Source of the DNA: Leptolyngbya sp. FACHB-60
Lineage (GTDB): Bacteria > Cyanobacteriota > Cyanobacteriia > Phormidesmidales > Phormidesmidaceae
Direction of reading: 5' to 3'
Assembly (NCBI RefSeq): GCF_014695775.1
Contig: NZ_JACJOX010000049.1
Coordinates: 124,001 to 188,000 of the forward strand
DNA length: 64,000 nt
Within the stretch, counting starts at the first letter, position 1. The number at the start of each line of letters is the position of its first letter. Under the pieces are notes generated by a model. That model was not told where the DNA came from and made no database searches. It saw only the letters and a program-made list of their open reading frames with translations. The translations under genes and the position numbers were made by a program. Of this stretch, positions 7,525-16,349 are shown one piece after another.

Positions 7525-9474
7525 ATGGCAAGCCACTGGCCCGTGATCGTTGGCATCAATCAATATCAATCGCTTCAGCCCCTGATGTACGCCCAGTTTG
7601 ACGCCCTCGAACTGCGGGACTTTTTGGTGGCCGAAGTGGGGTTGCCAGCCCAGTATTGCTCGCTGCTGACGGATATCTCTGCGGTGGTCTATGAGGGGGC
7701 AGCTGCGCCGACTCGCGAGGTACTGCTGCAACGGCTGGCCCAAAGCTGCGATCGCGCTGGTCCCGAAGACACCGTGTGGTTTTTCTTTAGCGGCTACGGT
7801 GTGCAGTGGCAGGGGAAGGATTACCTGCTGCCCATTGATGCCGACCCCAATCGCATTGAGCAGACCGGCATTTTGGTAGAAACTCTGCTCGATCGCTTAG
7901 CCCAGGGTAACCAGCGTCAATCCATCGTCATGCTTGACATGAACCGACCCCAGAGCGCCCTCAGCCCTGCCCCTGGAGGGGGCAACCTGGGCGATCAAAC
8001 TTTGGCCTTGGCCCAAGAGCTAGAGATTTCCTTAGTGCTCTCCTGCCAACCCAACCAGTTTTCTCAGGAGACGCTGGCAGTGCGCCACGGGCTATTTACC
8101 GAAGCCTTGATCGAAGGGATGCGGTTCCACGGCTGTTTGACCCTAGCGCAACTGGTGGATTACCTGTGCGATCGCGTGCCTGAGCTGTGCCAACACCACT
8201 GGCGACCCGTGCAAAACCCTGTGGCGGTGGTGCCCTCTGGCCAGCAGTACGCCATGCTGGTGCCCCCCAGCCTAGTGGGCCAAATGCCCCTTGGCGTTGT
8301 GCCCCAGCCTGAGATTCTGCCAGAACCGCAGCCCGAGCCAGGCATCTCCCTGTCGGTGGAGCCGAGCCCAAGCTGGCCCGTTTACCCAGCCCTGGTGCCT
8401 GTCGATCCGCCTAACCAGGAGTTTGCTAAGCCTTGGCCACCAGCCAAACCGTTAGATCAGGAGCTGCCGCCGGGAGTTCTACCTGAGGTCACGAAGCCAT
8501 CCGCTCCAAGTCAGCTTGCTGCCCCGAGTCTGGTGCCCTCGCAACGATGGGGAATTTTAGCGGCGGGGCTGCTGCTGCTCGGTGTGCTGTGGCTCAACCA
8601 AGACAGCTTTGTGGGGGGAGGTTCTGCCCCTGAGGCCACTGCACCGTCTGTGGCCCCACCGGAAGGTGGAACCGGGGGGGAAGTCGATCCTGCTGCTGAG
8701 ACGGTTGGGGAATCCCTATTTCCAGGAGCGGCTGCAAGTGGTGCCGAGGCCCTAGCACGAGCTAGAACGGCCCTTGACCAGCGTCAGTTTGGCGAGGCAC
8801 TGAGCTGGTTAACCCAAATTCCTGAGGGCGAGCGCCCTGAAGACTACGAAGCCCTGGTTAACCAAGCGGAAATGGGCTATGCCAACGCTGAGCTGTCGGG
8901 GGGGGCCGCCCTCAACCAGGCCCGCCGTCTAATTGAGCCGGTTTCGGCCTCCCTCTTTAACGATGCCATTGAGCAGGCGCGGCAGGTGCCTGTTGGGGAT
9001 CCGGCCTATGATCAGGCCCAGACCGACATTGAGCGCTGGAGCTTAGTAATTTTAGACCTTGCCGAAGGCCGAGCTGCTGCGGGCGATTTGGATGCGGCCA
9101 TTTCGGCCGCCCGCCTTGTGCCCGAAGATCAGGGCGAAACCTGGGGACAGGCCCAGGCTCGAATTCAAAAGTGGGAGCAGAGCCGGGTCAATCGGCAGCT
9201 GCTGCAAGAGGCCCAGAGCTTACTTCAGCCCGACCAGGCCACCTCGTTTCAGGCGGCGATCACGCTCGCCCAGCAAATTCCTCCCAACTACCCTGAGTCG
9301 GCGATTGCCCAGGAGCGCATCGACCAGTGGAGCCGAGATATTTTGGCGATCGCCCGCGCCCGCGCTGCCTCTGGCCAGATCCCTGGTGCTATCTCCGCCG
9401 CTGGCCTCGTGCCCCCTGGCACCAGCGCCTACGACCAGGCCCAGCAGGAGATTCAGCAGTGGCAGGGGCAGTGA
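7525..9474 (+). CDS. YN-type orthocaspase (caspase-fold p20 domain, predicted inactive) with membrane helix and helical repeats
   Basis: 649 residues. The p20 caspase-fold domain covers about residues 1-240 (VIVGINQYQ; ALELRDFL; TVWFFFSGYG; SIVMLDMN; KNPVAVVPSG-like end). The catalytic His position of the SGHG motif is Tyr91 (SGYG) and the catalytic Cys position of the LDCC motif is Asn140 (LDMN), so the protease dyad is missing in the way known for YN-type cyanobacterial orthocaspases. A Pro-rich linker leads to a membrane helix at about 342-357, then an Ala/Gln-rich helical repeat region (about 400-649) with repeated QARQVP/AISAARLVP units. The frame opens at 7300, but the ATG at 7525 directly precedes the domain. 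A scaffolding role is inferred. Confidence 0.88.
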   Translation: MASHWPVIVGINQYQSLQPLMYAQFDALELRDFLVAEVGLPAQYCSLLTDISAVVYEGAAAPTREVLLQRLAQSCDRAGPEDTVWFFFSGYGVQWQGKDYLLPIDADPNRIEQTGILVETLLDRLAQGNQRQSIVMLDMNRPQSALSPAPGGGNLGDQTLALAQELEISLVLSCQPNQFSQETLAVRHGLFTEALIEGMRFHGCLTLAQLVDYLCDRVPELCQHHWRPVQNPVAVVPSGQQYAMLVPPSLVGQMPLGVVPQPEILPEPQPEPGISLSVEPSPSWPVYPALVPVDPPNQEFAKPWPPAKPLDQELPPGVLPEVTKPSAPSQLAAPSLVPSQRWGILAAGLLLLGVLWLNQDSFVGGGSAPEATAPSVAPPEGGTGGEVDPAAETVGESLFPGAAASGAEALARARTALDQRQFGEALSWLTQIPEGERPEDYEALVNQAEMGYANAELSGGAALNQARRLIEPVSASLFNDAIEQARQVPVGDPAYDQAQTDIERWSLVILDLAEGRAAAGDLDAAISAARLVPEDQGETWGQAQARIQKWEQSRVNRQLLQEAQSLLQPDQATSFQAAITLAQQIPPNYPESAIAQERIDQWSRDILAIARARAASGQIPGAISAAGLVPPGTSAYDQAQQEIQQWQGQ

Positions 9475-9613
9475 GGGGTGGATGGGTAGGGAGTGGATGG
9501 GTCGGGGTTAGTGGAGTGGATTGATATGACGTTTAAGCTTGAGATGATTGGCTGCTAATAAACTAAATCCAAGGCCAGCTCTAATACCCCTTACCTTTAC
9601 CCATCCACCCCTC
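9473..9613. repeat. Inverted repeat flanking the orthocaspase-DUF427 spacer
   Basis: GAGGGGTGGATGGGTA at 9473-9488 is exactly repeated in inverted orientation at 9598-9613, 16 bp each, about 109 bases apart. The left arm starts on the orthocaspase stop codon; the right arm ends 5 bases before the DUF427 start. The arms are purine-rich on the plus strand, like the fold-back element at 24996. Confidence 0.7.
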
Positions 9614-9618
9614 TACCC

Positions 9619-10119
9619 ATGTTCTCTCCCCCCAACCGCATTGCCCCCGGCCCCGGCCAAGAATCCGTCTGGGATTACCCGCGTCCGCCCCGGTTAGAAG
9701 ACTCAACCCGTCACATTCGAGTGGTCTTCAACGGTGTGGTGATTGCCGATTCGCGGCGTACCAAGCGAGTGCTAGAGACTAGCCATCCGCCGACCTACTA
9801 CATTCCTCCTGAGGATGTGCAGATGCAGTATTTTCAGCCGGTGCCCCGCTCAACATTCTGCGAATGGAAAGGGGCAGCGGTGTATTTTACGGTGGCGGTG
9901 GGCGATCGCATGGCTGAACAGGTTGCTTGGGCTTATCCTCAGCCTACGGAGGCGTTTGAGAGCATTGCCAACTACATCGCTGTCTACCCTAGCCGCATGG
10001 AAGCCTGCTACGTCGATGATGAGCTGGTGCAGTCTCAACCTGGCGACTTCTACGGCGGTTGGATTACGTCAGACATCGTTGGCCCCTTCAAAGGTGACCC
10101 CGGCACCTGGGGATGGTAA
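9619..10119 (+). CDS. DUF427 domain protein
   Basis: 166 residues with the DUF427 signature: RVVFNGVVIADSRRTKRVLET, then PPTYYIPPEDV, TFCEWKGAAVYF and VAWAYPQP, ending with FYGGWITSDIVGPFKG. The family is widespread and compact; its biochemical function is not established. No signal peptide. The ATG lies just after the right arm of the inverted repeat, with no good ribosome binding site visible because the repeat occupies that position. Confidence 0.93.
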   Translation: MFSPPNRIAPGPGQESVWDYPRPPRLEDSTRHIRVVFNGVVIADSRRTKRVLETSHPPTYYIPPEDVQMQYFQPVPRSTFCEWKGAAVYFTVAVGDRMAEQVAWAYPQPTEAFESIANYIAVYPSRMEACYVDDELVQSQPGDFYGGWITSDIVGPFKGDPGTWGW

Positions 10120-10162
10120 CAGCTGGACGATTGCCGCCTGCACCTATCTAGCCGCCAACGTC

Positions 10163-10966
10163 CTACTCTTCCCCCATCTCCGAGCTACAGGTCGGCGCAA
10201 TTCCTAGGGTGTCGCGGCTGGTGGTCATAGTATCCACCGTGCGCTTCAACTTGGCTTCTAAAAATTGCTTGTGGTCGAGTAACTGGCGCAGCTTTTGGTG
10301 GCGGGCGATCGCCAAACTAATCGAAGACAGCTGCTCAGGCGGGCAGGGGAAATGCTGCACTCGTCCGTCCGAGTCAAGGCTGCACAGACGATAGCCGGGA
10401 CGACCCAGATTAGTTCCAGCAGGAGTGGACCCTGTAGGAGAATCTAATGATTGGCAGAGCTGCTCGACGTAGCCCGCGAGTGCCTGAGGGTCGCCGTGGC
10501 GCAGTAGGGCCGCGTCGAGGGCGTCGGCCTGGCCTGGTCGCTCATCTACGGTCTCGAGCCAGCCCTCGACAATGGGGCCTTCCATATAGAGCGCCTGAAT
10601 GCGATGCACCGTCTGTTTGAGGTCTTGGTGCCAGGCCTCGACTGCCATTTGAATGTCTTGTAGCACCTTGACCGCCAGGGCTGGGTTGGCGTCGTGGCGA
10701 TGGCGGCTAAAGGTCGGCAGCTTGCGACGCGGCAGCATGGGCAAATGCGAGAGCTGCGTCTGTACTGGAAAGGGCGCTAAGTGGGCCGGGGCACCCACGG
10801 TCTGGGGTACGGACTCGGGGCTAATCGCTGAGGGGTTGTCATCGCTAGCGGGCTTGCTAGCGCCGATGGTGAATGAAACGGGCCGTCGAGCAGAACGTCC
10901 TTCCCCAATACCCACGGTAGGGGAGGGCACTGCGGAAAATTCAGCAGAATCAGGCGAGGTATCCAT
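10163..10966 (-). CDS. Protein of unknown function
   Basis: 267 residues. The first 90 are Ser/Pro-rich and look disordered. The remainder is helical: NPALAVKVLQDIQMAVEAWHQ, a segment YMEGPIVEGWLE, then YVEQLCQSLDS, a CSLDSDGRVQHFPCP stretch, and a final helix ARHQKLRQLLDHKQFLEAKL. It resembles conserved cyanobacterial hypothetical proteins, but I recognise no catalytic motif. It is convergent with DUF427 and its stop is about 40 bases away. Coding is well supported by length and composition. Confidence 0.7.
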   Translation of the reverse strand: MDTSPDSAEFSAVPSPTVGIGEGRSARRPVSFTIGASKPASDDNPSAISPESVPQTVGAPAHLAPFPVQTQLSHLPMLPRRKLPTFSRHRHDANPALAVKVLQDIQMAVEAWHQDLKQTVHRIQALYMEGPIVEGWLETVDERPGQADALDAALLRHGDPQALAGYVEQLCQSLDSPTGSTPAGTNLGRPGYRLCSLDSDGRVQHFPCPPEQLSSISLAIARHQKLRQLLDHKQFLEAKLKRTVDTMTTSRDTLGIAPTCSSEMGEE

Positions 10967-11218
10967 AGGGCGTGAGAGAGACTGAGTCAGGCGGATGAAG
11001 GCAGATCAGGAACTGACTTGAGAATAATTGCCCTGGATCAAGTGGTTTGAAGGGCAGAGTTAGGCACCATCTGCCTCAGTTTATACCCGAATAGTTTAGG
11101 TTTAGACCAGCAAAAAGGTTTGTCGGTCATAAAGTTTCTCAACCTTTAAACTGCAAACCCTACAAACAATTGTTCCAACTTTGAACACTTTACCTAGCAC
11201 AGTTTGATGTTTAAACCC

Positions 11219-12565
11219 CTAGGAAAATCGCTCTTGGCAGAGCTGGCGGAAGTGTTCGCCCCGCTGCTCAAAGTTGGGATATTGGTCAAAGCTGGCGCAG
11301 GCAGGGGAGAGCAGCACAACTGAGGCTCCTAGGGATGGAGCCACCTCAGCACCCCGCTCTACCGCTTGTTCCATCGTTTCGACAATGGTGTAATTGCGAT
11401 ACCCTGAGGTCTCTAATCGCTGGGCGAACTGGGGTGCGGCATCGCCAATCAGCAGCACGGTGGCGGCCCGCTCGTGAATGCGCTGCACCCAAGCGGTGTC
11501 GTCGCCTTCCTTGGCCTCGCCACCGGCGATCAGCACCGCTGGGGCCTCTACCGATCGCAGCCCTACCTCGGCCGCATCGTAGTTAGTTGCCTTTGAGTCA
11601 TTGATGAAATCAATCCCCTGCCAGGTGCAGATGTGCTCTAGGCGATGGGGCACGCCGGGGAATGAGGCCACTCCTGCTGCGATCGCCTCCGCATCCAGCT
11701 CTGCCAGGCAGGCCGCCGTGACCGCCAGCAGCAGGTTTTGTTGGTTGTGGTCGCCCACCATGCGCAAGGCATCGGCTTCCACAATCGGGATGCCTTCGAA
11801 TTTTACCCAGCCGTCTTGGATATAGGCACTGGGCCGTAGCGGAGCAATGGCCCGCTTCCCCCCGGCACTCGTCCAGTAGGCCGAAGGAAACTCCTCAGGC
11901 ATGTGCTGGCGCAGGTAGGGGTCATCACCGTTAAACACTGCCAGCTCTGAGCGATGCATCAGGGTGGCTTTGATCTGGGCGTAGTTCTTAACCGTTCCGT
12001 GGCGCTGAAGGTGGTCGGGGGTGAGCGTAGTCCACAGGCCAATTTGCGGTGCCAGGGTGGCCGAGGCTTCGATCTGGTAGCTGCTTAGCTCAGCGATTAC
12101 CCAGTCGGGCACCGTTGGCTCTAGGGCCAGTTCGCAGGCGGCATAGCCAATGTTGCCGCAGGCGGGCGCGTTGAGCCCAGCGGCCTGAAAGATGGCGGCG
12201 GTAAGGGCCGTGGTGGTGGTTTTGCCGTTGGTGCCGGTAATGCCGACCCAGGGGCGATCTTGCAAAAACCGCCAGGCTAGCTCGGTTTCACCAATGACCT
12301 CTAACCCGTTCTCGCGGGCAGCCACTAATGCGGGGCTATCCCAGGGAACGCCGGGGCTGACCACCAGCAGGTTAGTGCGGCTGTCGGGCACAAAACTATA
12401 GTCGAGCAGCACGGTGATGCCGTCCTGCCGTAGGTCCTCCTGCTGGGTGACTAGGGATGGGCTGGAGCCGCGATCGCTCAGCACCACCTGCCAGCCATCC
12501 CGTTGCAGCAGCCGCGCTGCCGCTACCCCTGACTTACCCAGACCAATCACATGGGCATTTTTCAT
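11219..12565 (-). CDS. murD: UDP-N-acetylmuramoyl-L-alanine--D-glutamate ligase
   Basis: Cytoplasmic ATP-dependent ligase that adds D-glutamate to UDP-MurNAc-L-Ala in peptidoglycan synthesis. With the ATG at 12565 it has 448 residues, normal for MurD. The N-terminal Rossmann-like VIGLGKSG is at about residue 6, the ATP loop GITGTNGKTT at about 108-117, and the central FPGVPHRLE and FINDSKATN motifs and C-terminal LLSPACASFDQ are all present. An upstream in-frame methionine at 12595 would overlap glyS. The gene starts 7 bases after the glyS stop on the same strand, so they are probably co-transcribed. Confidence 0.96.
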   Translation of the reverse strand: MKNAHVIGLGKSGVAAARLLQRDGWQVVLSDRGSSPSLVTQQEDLRQDGITVLLDYSFVPDSRTNLLVVSPGVPWDSPALVAARENGLEVIGETELAWRFLQDRPWVGITGTNGKTTTTALTAAIFQAAGLNAPACGNIGYAACELALEPTVPDWVIAELSSYQIEASATLAPQIGLWTTLTPDHLQRHGTVKNYAQIKATLMHRSELAVFNGDDPYLRQHMPEEFPSAYWTSAGGKRAIAPLRPSAYIQDGWVKFEGIPIVEADALRMVGDHNQQNLLLAVTAACLAELDAEAIAAGVASFPGVPHRLEHICTWQGIDFINDSKATNYDAAEVGLRSVEAPAVLIAGGEAKEGDDTAWVQRIHERAATVLLIGDAAPQFAQRLETSGYRNYTIVETMEQAVERGAEVAPSLGASVVLLSPACASFDQYPNFEQRGEHFRQLCQERFS

Positions 12566-12572
12566 GGCATCG

Positions 12573-14708
12573 CTATCCCTTAACGATGGCGCCAAAGTCG
12601 CCCAGCACCAGGGCGTGGTTGCGCAGTAGCCCCAGCAGGTTGAGGCGGTTTTGCCGCACCGCTGGCTCGTCGGCCATCACCAGCACGCTGTCGGGGCCGT
12701 CAAAGAAGCCGCTGACCACCGGGGCCACCTGCTCTAGGCCTGCCACCAGCTGGTCGTAGTCGTGGCTGGCTTGAGCGGCCTGGGTCTGGGGCAGCAGGGT
12801 TTTCAGCGCTGCAAAGAAGGCTTGTTCTGCCTTTGCCTCCAGCTTGGCTGCGACAATTACGCCCTCAGGGTTGAGCACATCGGTGTCGAGGGTGCCCTGG
12901 GCGGCCAGACGGGTGGCCCGGTTCACGGTTTCGTAGACCTTATCCATGCGACCGCTGCGACGCATGGCCTGCAAGAACAGGGCGCGATCTTTGACATCCA
13001 GCGGATCGCTGAGGGCTCGCTCGCTCAGTACTGCATTCACCAAGTCGTAGTCGATGCCCTGCTCGTCCTGGAGCAGGGTCTGCACCCGCTGTAAGAAAAA
13101 GTTGTGGAGCTGAGTGCGCAGCGCCTCGGGAGCATTGATCGCCAGGGTTGGATCTTGAGCAAAGTCCTGCACAACGGTATCCAGGAGCTTGGCCAAATTC
13201 AGGGGCAGCCCCGCCGCCCAAATAATGTTCAGCACCGCGTTGGCAGCCCGCCGCAAGGCAAAGGGGTCAGAGGAACCCGTGGGCAACTGGCCAGTACTAA
13301 AAATTCCGACTAGCGTATCGAGGCGATCGGCGATGCCCACCACCTGACCCGACAGGGTTTGGGGCAGGTTATCCTGTGCCCCTTTGGGCAGGTAGTGCTC
13401 GACGATGGCGGTGGCGACGGCCTCGGGTTCACCACTGTGGAGGGCGTACTTTTGCCCCATCACCCCCTGGAGTTCAGGAAACTCGCCCACCATTTGGGTG
13501 ACCAGGTCGGCCTTGCACAGGTAGGCCGCGCGGCGAATGTGTTGGCGGGGCTGGGCCCCCAGGTTGAGCTGGTCGCAGAGGTGGTCGGCCACAGTGCCAA
13601 TCCGCTTCACCTTGGCAGCCATCGATCCCAGCCGTTCTTCGAAAGTAACGGTTTCGAGCTTGGCGACAAAGGCGTCGAGGGGCTGGGCGCGATCGGCGTC
13701 GAAGAAAAATTTGCCATCCGACAGGCGGGCGCGAATCACCCGAGCGTTGCCCTCGGCGATAATTGCGTCTTTGCTGGGGTCGCCGTTGGAGATGGTGATA
13801 AAGACGGGCATCAGCGCCAAACCGTCAGCTTTCTGCTTTAGGGGAAAGTAGCGCTGGTGGCTCTCCATTTCGATAATGGCGACCTCCGGCGGCAAGTCGA
13901 GAAATTCGGTGTCGAACTTGCCCACTACGGCATTGGGCCACTCCACCAGGTTGGTGACTTCGTCAAGCAGGGCGGTAGAAATCATCGGCACCCCCCCCAG
14001 GGACTTTGCTGTCTCCTCGACCTGGCGCTGGATTAGCAGACGACGGGCAGCGGGGTCGATTTCGACGTAGGCATTGCGCAGCGCCTCCACATAGTCTTGG
14101 GCGCGGCGGAGGGGTACGGCCTCAGGGTGCAGCACGCGGTGGCCCTGGGAGATGCGATCGCTCGTGCAGACCAGCGAGCCATTCTCGAGGGTGATGGGTA
14201 GCACCTCACTATCCATCAGCGCCACCAGCCAGCGAATCGGGCGCGGAAACCGCAGGTCGCCGTCGCCCCAGCGCATAAACCGTTTGCCCTCTAACCCCAA
14301 AATCCATTGGGGAATCAGCTCGGTCAAAATGTCGGTGGCGGCCCGCCCTGGAATCTCCTGATTGACAAACACAAACGACCCCTTGTCGGTGTCGCACACT
14401 TCCAGGGCAGATACCTCTACGCCCCTAGATCTGGCAAACCCCTCGGCGGCTTTGGTCGGCTGACCATCCTTAAAAGCTGCCTGAGCCGGCGGGCCTTTGA
14501 CCTCTTCCTGGCGATCGGGCTGCCGCAGAGGCAGCCCGTCGAGCATCACCGCCAGGCGGCGGGGGGTGCCGTAGAAGCGCACCGCTTCGGGGACCAAAGC
14601 TTGCTCTGCCAATTCGGCAGGAATCCGGGTCTGCCACTGGTGGAGGGCATCGCTAACGAAACTGGCGGGCAGTTCTTCGGTGCCAACTTCCAGTAAAAAT
14701 GTCGCCAT
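12573..14708 (-). CDS. glyS: Glycyl-tRNA synthetase beta subunit
   Basis: 711 residues, the usual size. It starts MATFLLEVGTEELPASFV, the standard GlyS N-terminus, and has the conserved EVKGPP, FPRPIRWLVAL, ESHQRYFPL and FALRRAANAVL motifs, with the anticodon-binding-like domain at the C-terminus. It works with GlyQ as an alpha2beta2 enzyme charging tRNA-Gly. GlyQ is not in this window, as is common where the subunits are unlinked. The murD gene follows after 7 bases. Confidence 0.97.
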   Translation of the reverse strand: MATFLLEVGTEELPASFVSDALHQWQTRIPAELAEQALVPEAVRFYGTPRRLAVMLDGLPLRQPDRQEEVKGPPAQAAFKDGQPTKAAEGFARSRGVEVSALEVCDTDKGSFVFVNQEIPGRAATDILTELIPQWILGLEGKRFMRWGDGDLRFPRPIRWLVALMDSEVLPITLENGSLVCTSDRISQGHRVLHPEAVPLRRAQDYVEALRNAYVEIDPAARRLLIQRQVEETAKSLGGVPMISTALLDEVTNLVEWPNAVVGKFDTEFLDLPPEVAIIEMESHQRYFPLKQKADGLALMPVFITISNGDPSKDAIIAEGNARVIRARLSDGKFFFDADRAQPLDAFVAKLETVTFEERLGSMAAKVKRIGTVADHLCDQLNLGAQPRQHIRRAAYLCKADLVTQMVGEFPELQGVMGQKYALHSGEPEAVATAIVEHYLPKGAQDNLPQTLSGQVVGIADRLDTLVGIFSTGQLPTGSSDPFALRRAANAVLNIIWAAGLPLNLAKLLDTVVQDFAQDPTLAINAPEALRTQLHNFFLQRVQTLLQDEQGIDYDLVNAVLSERALSDPLDVKDRALFLQAMRRSGRMDKVYETVNRATRLAAQGTLDTDVLNPEGVIVAAKLEAKAEQAFFAALKTLLPQTQAAQASHDYDQLVAGLEQVAPVVSGFFDGPDSVLVMADEPAVRQNRLNLLGLLRNHALVLGDFGAIVKG

Positions 14709-14838
14709 AGAGTAGAGGTATGAGTTAACCGTGTACTGACCCCTAGGGGCCGCCGTTGAGCATCGTGGCTGGGCTAGGTGGTTCTGTGTCTACAGAATAG
14801 CTAGCTCAGCTGCCCGAATTTTTAGCTTCCCCAGTCTA

Positions 14839-16068
14839 TCAAGCTTTTTGCTCAGGGCCGATGTATTGATAGGTGGTCAAATAGCCGTGACCCTTGACCA
14901 TCACCTGGCCGACCTCTTCAAAGGTGTAGCGGTGCTTAACACGCTGATAGGTCGCCTCCGTGATTTGAATTTTGCCCGGCGAACCCTGCGCCTCCATGCG
15001 GCTGGCAATATTGACCGCATCGCCCCAGAGGTCGTAGCTAAACTTTTTAATGCCGATTACCCCAGCCACTACAGGCCCGGTGTTGATGCCGATGCGGAGC
15101 TGAAACTTTTGGCCGTCAATGCGATAGATGCGCGTAGCGGCTTCCTGCATGGCTAGTGCCATTTCCATAATGGTTTCGGCGTGGTCGGGTCGGGGTAAGG
15201 GCAGCCCCCCCACCACCATGTAGGCATCGCCGATGGTCTTGATTTTCTCTAGCTGGTACTGCTCGGCCAGGCGATCGAAGGCTGAGAAAATCTGATTGAG
15301 CCAGTTGACCAACTCTAGGGGGCTAATCTGAGCGGCCAGGGGGGTGAAGTTAACAATGTCGGCAAACAGAATTGTGACGTCGTCGAAGCGCTCTGCCAGC
15401 GACCCTTCTAGCTGCTTGAGTTTGTCAACCACCGCCCTCGGCAGAATATTTAACAACAGCTGCTCAGACTTTTGCTGCTCTAGGCGCAGGGCCTGCTGCG
15501 CCTGTTCACGCTCCTGCATTTCTTGCTGAAGCTGTAGGTTTTGGGCCTGCAAAAGCTGGGCCTGGCGACGCAGCGCCTTTTGCAAATCGGCCAGCAGATT
15601 GGTGGCACTGCCCGCCGATACCGCCCGCTGAGCCTGCTGCCGTAGCCGTCGCTGCATACGGTGGGTAGACACCTGGGCTTTAATACGGGCAGCGGCCTCT
15701 TCTACCCAGAGGGCCTGGTCTATGTAATCGACCACGCCAAATTCAAAGGCCCGCAGCCGTCGGGCCAGGGCCTTATCTTGGCCGATGACGGCTATGGCTA
15801 CCTGGCGGGTGAGCGGCCGTTTTTTGAGGCGATGACACAGTCGCATAGCAGCCGTGTCGAATTGCTCTAGCACTAGCAAGATCAGGTCGGGGGGGGTGGC
15901 TTCGGCCGCCGCAATGGTGTCGTCTTCGCCGCTGGCCTGGTGCACCTCATAGCCTGCGGCTCGTAGCACGTCTAATAACTCCACCAGAGGCCCCAGGTGG
16001 CTATCGGCCACTGGGGCCACTAAAATGATGCCGGGAATTACGCCGGAATCTGGCGAAGCGTTGGTCAT
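14839..16068 (-). CDS. Class III adenylate cyclase with degenerate receiver domain
   Basis: 409 residues from the ATG at 16068 (a TTG at 16083 is possible). Residues about 12-130 resemble a receiver domain, but the acidic pocket is lost (VAPVADS) and the phospho-acceptor Asp position is Val66 (LILLVLEQ). A coiled coil follows (about 160-205), then the cyclase domain: FADIVNFT with metal ligand Asp237, EKIKTIGDAYM with Lys277 and Asp281, and DLWGDAVNIASRME with Asp346, Asn353 and Arg357. The Lys/Asp pair at the purine-selecting positions indicates ATP, not GTP. It is probably soluble and makes cAMP; the receiver-like part may act in dimerisation. Confidence 0.9.
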   Translation of the reverse strand: MTNASPDSGVIPGIILVAPVADSHLGPLVELLDVLRAAGYEVHQASGEDDTIAAAEATPPDLILLVLEQFDTAAMRLCHRLKKRPLTRQVAIAVIGQDKALARRLRAFEFGVVDYIDQALWVEEAAARIKAQVSTHRMQRRLRQQAQRAVSAGSATNLLADLQKALRRQAQLLQAQNLQLQQEMQEREQAQQALRLEQQKSEQLLLNILPRAVVDKLKQLEGSLAERFDDVTILFADIVNFTPLAAQISPLELVNWLNQIFSAFDRLAEQYQLEKIKTIGDAYMVVGGLPLPRPDHAETIMEMALAMQEAATRIYRIDGQKFQLRIGINTGPVVAGVIGIKKFSYDLWGDAVNIASRMEAQGSPGKIQITEATYQRVKHRYTFEEVGQVMVKGHGYLTTYQYIGPEQKA

Positions 16069-16349
16069 GGGGCCCTGGAGCAAGAATGACAGCCCCCATA
16101 ACTATAGGCGCTGACCCGGAGGCGCAGAACAGTCACCGTCAATAAGCACCCTGCAATGGGGCAAAGGCATGGAACCCTGGTTGGGGCTAAGCCCTGCCCA
16201 GCTGCCCTTGGTCAAGGGCACAGTGCCTCAGTTATAGCGCTCCCTAAGCAATTCATGGTTGAATCGAGGAAAACCGGATCAACTGCAACATTAGGTTAAC
16301 TTGAGGGCTGATATCGCTGATTGGCGGTTTCTCGAACGGGCTTGGGTCT

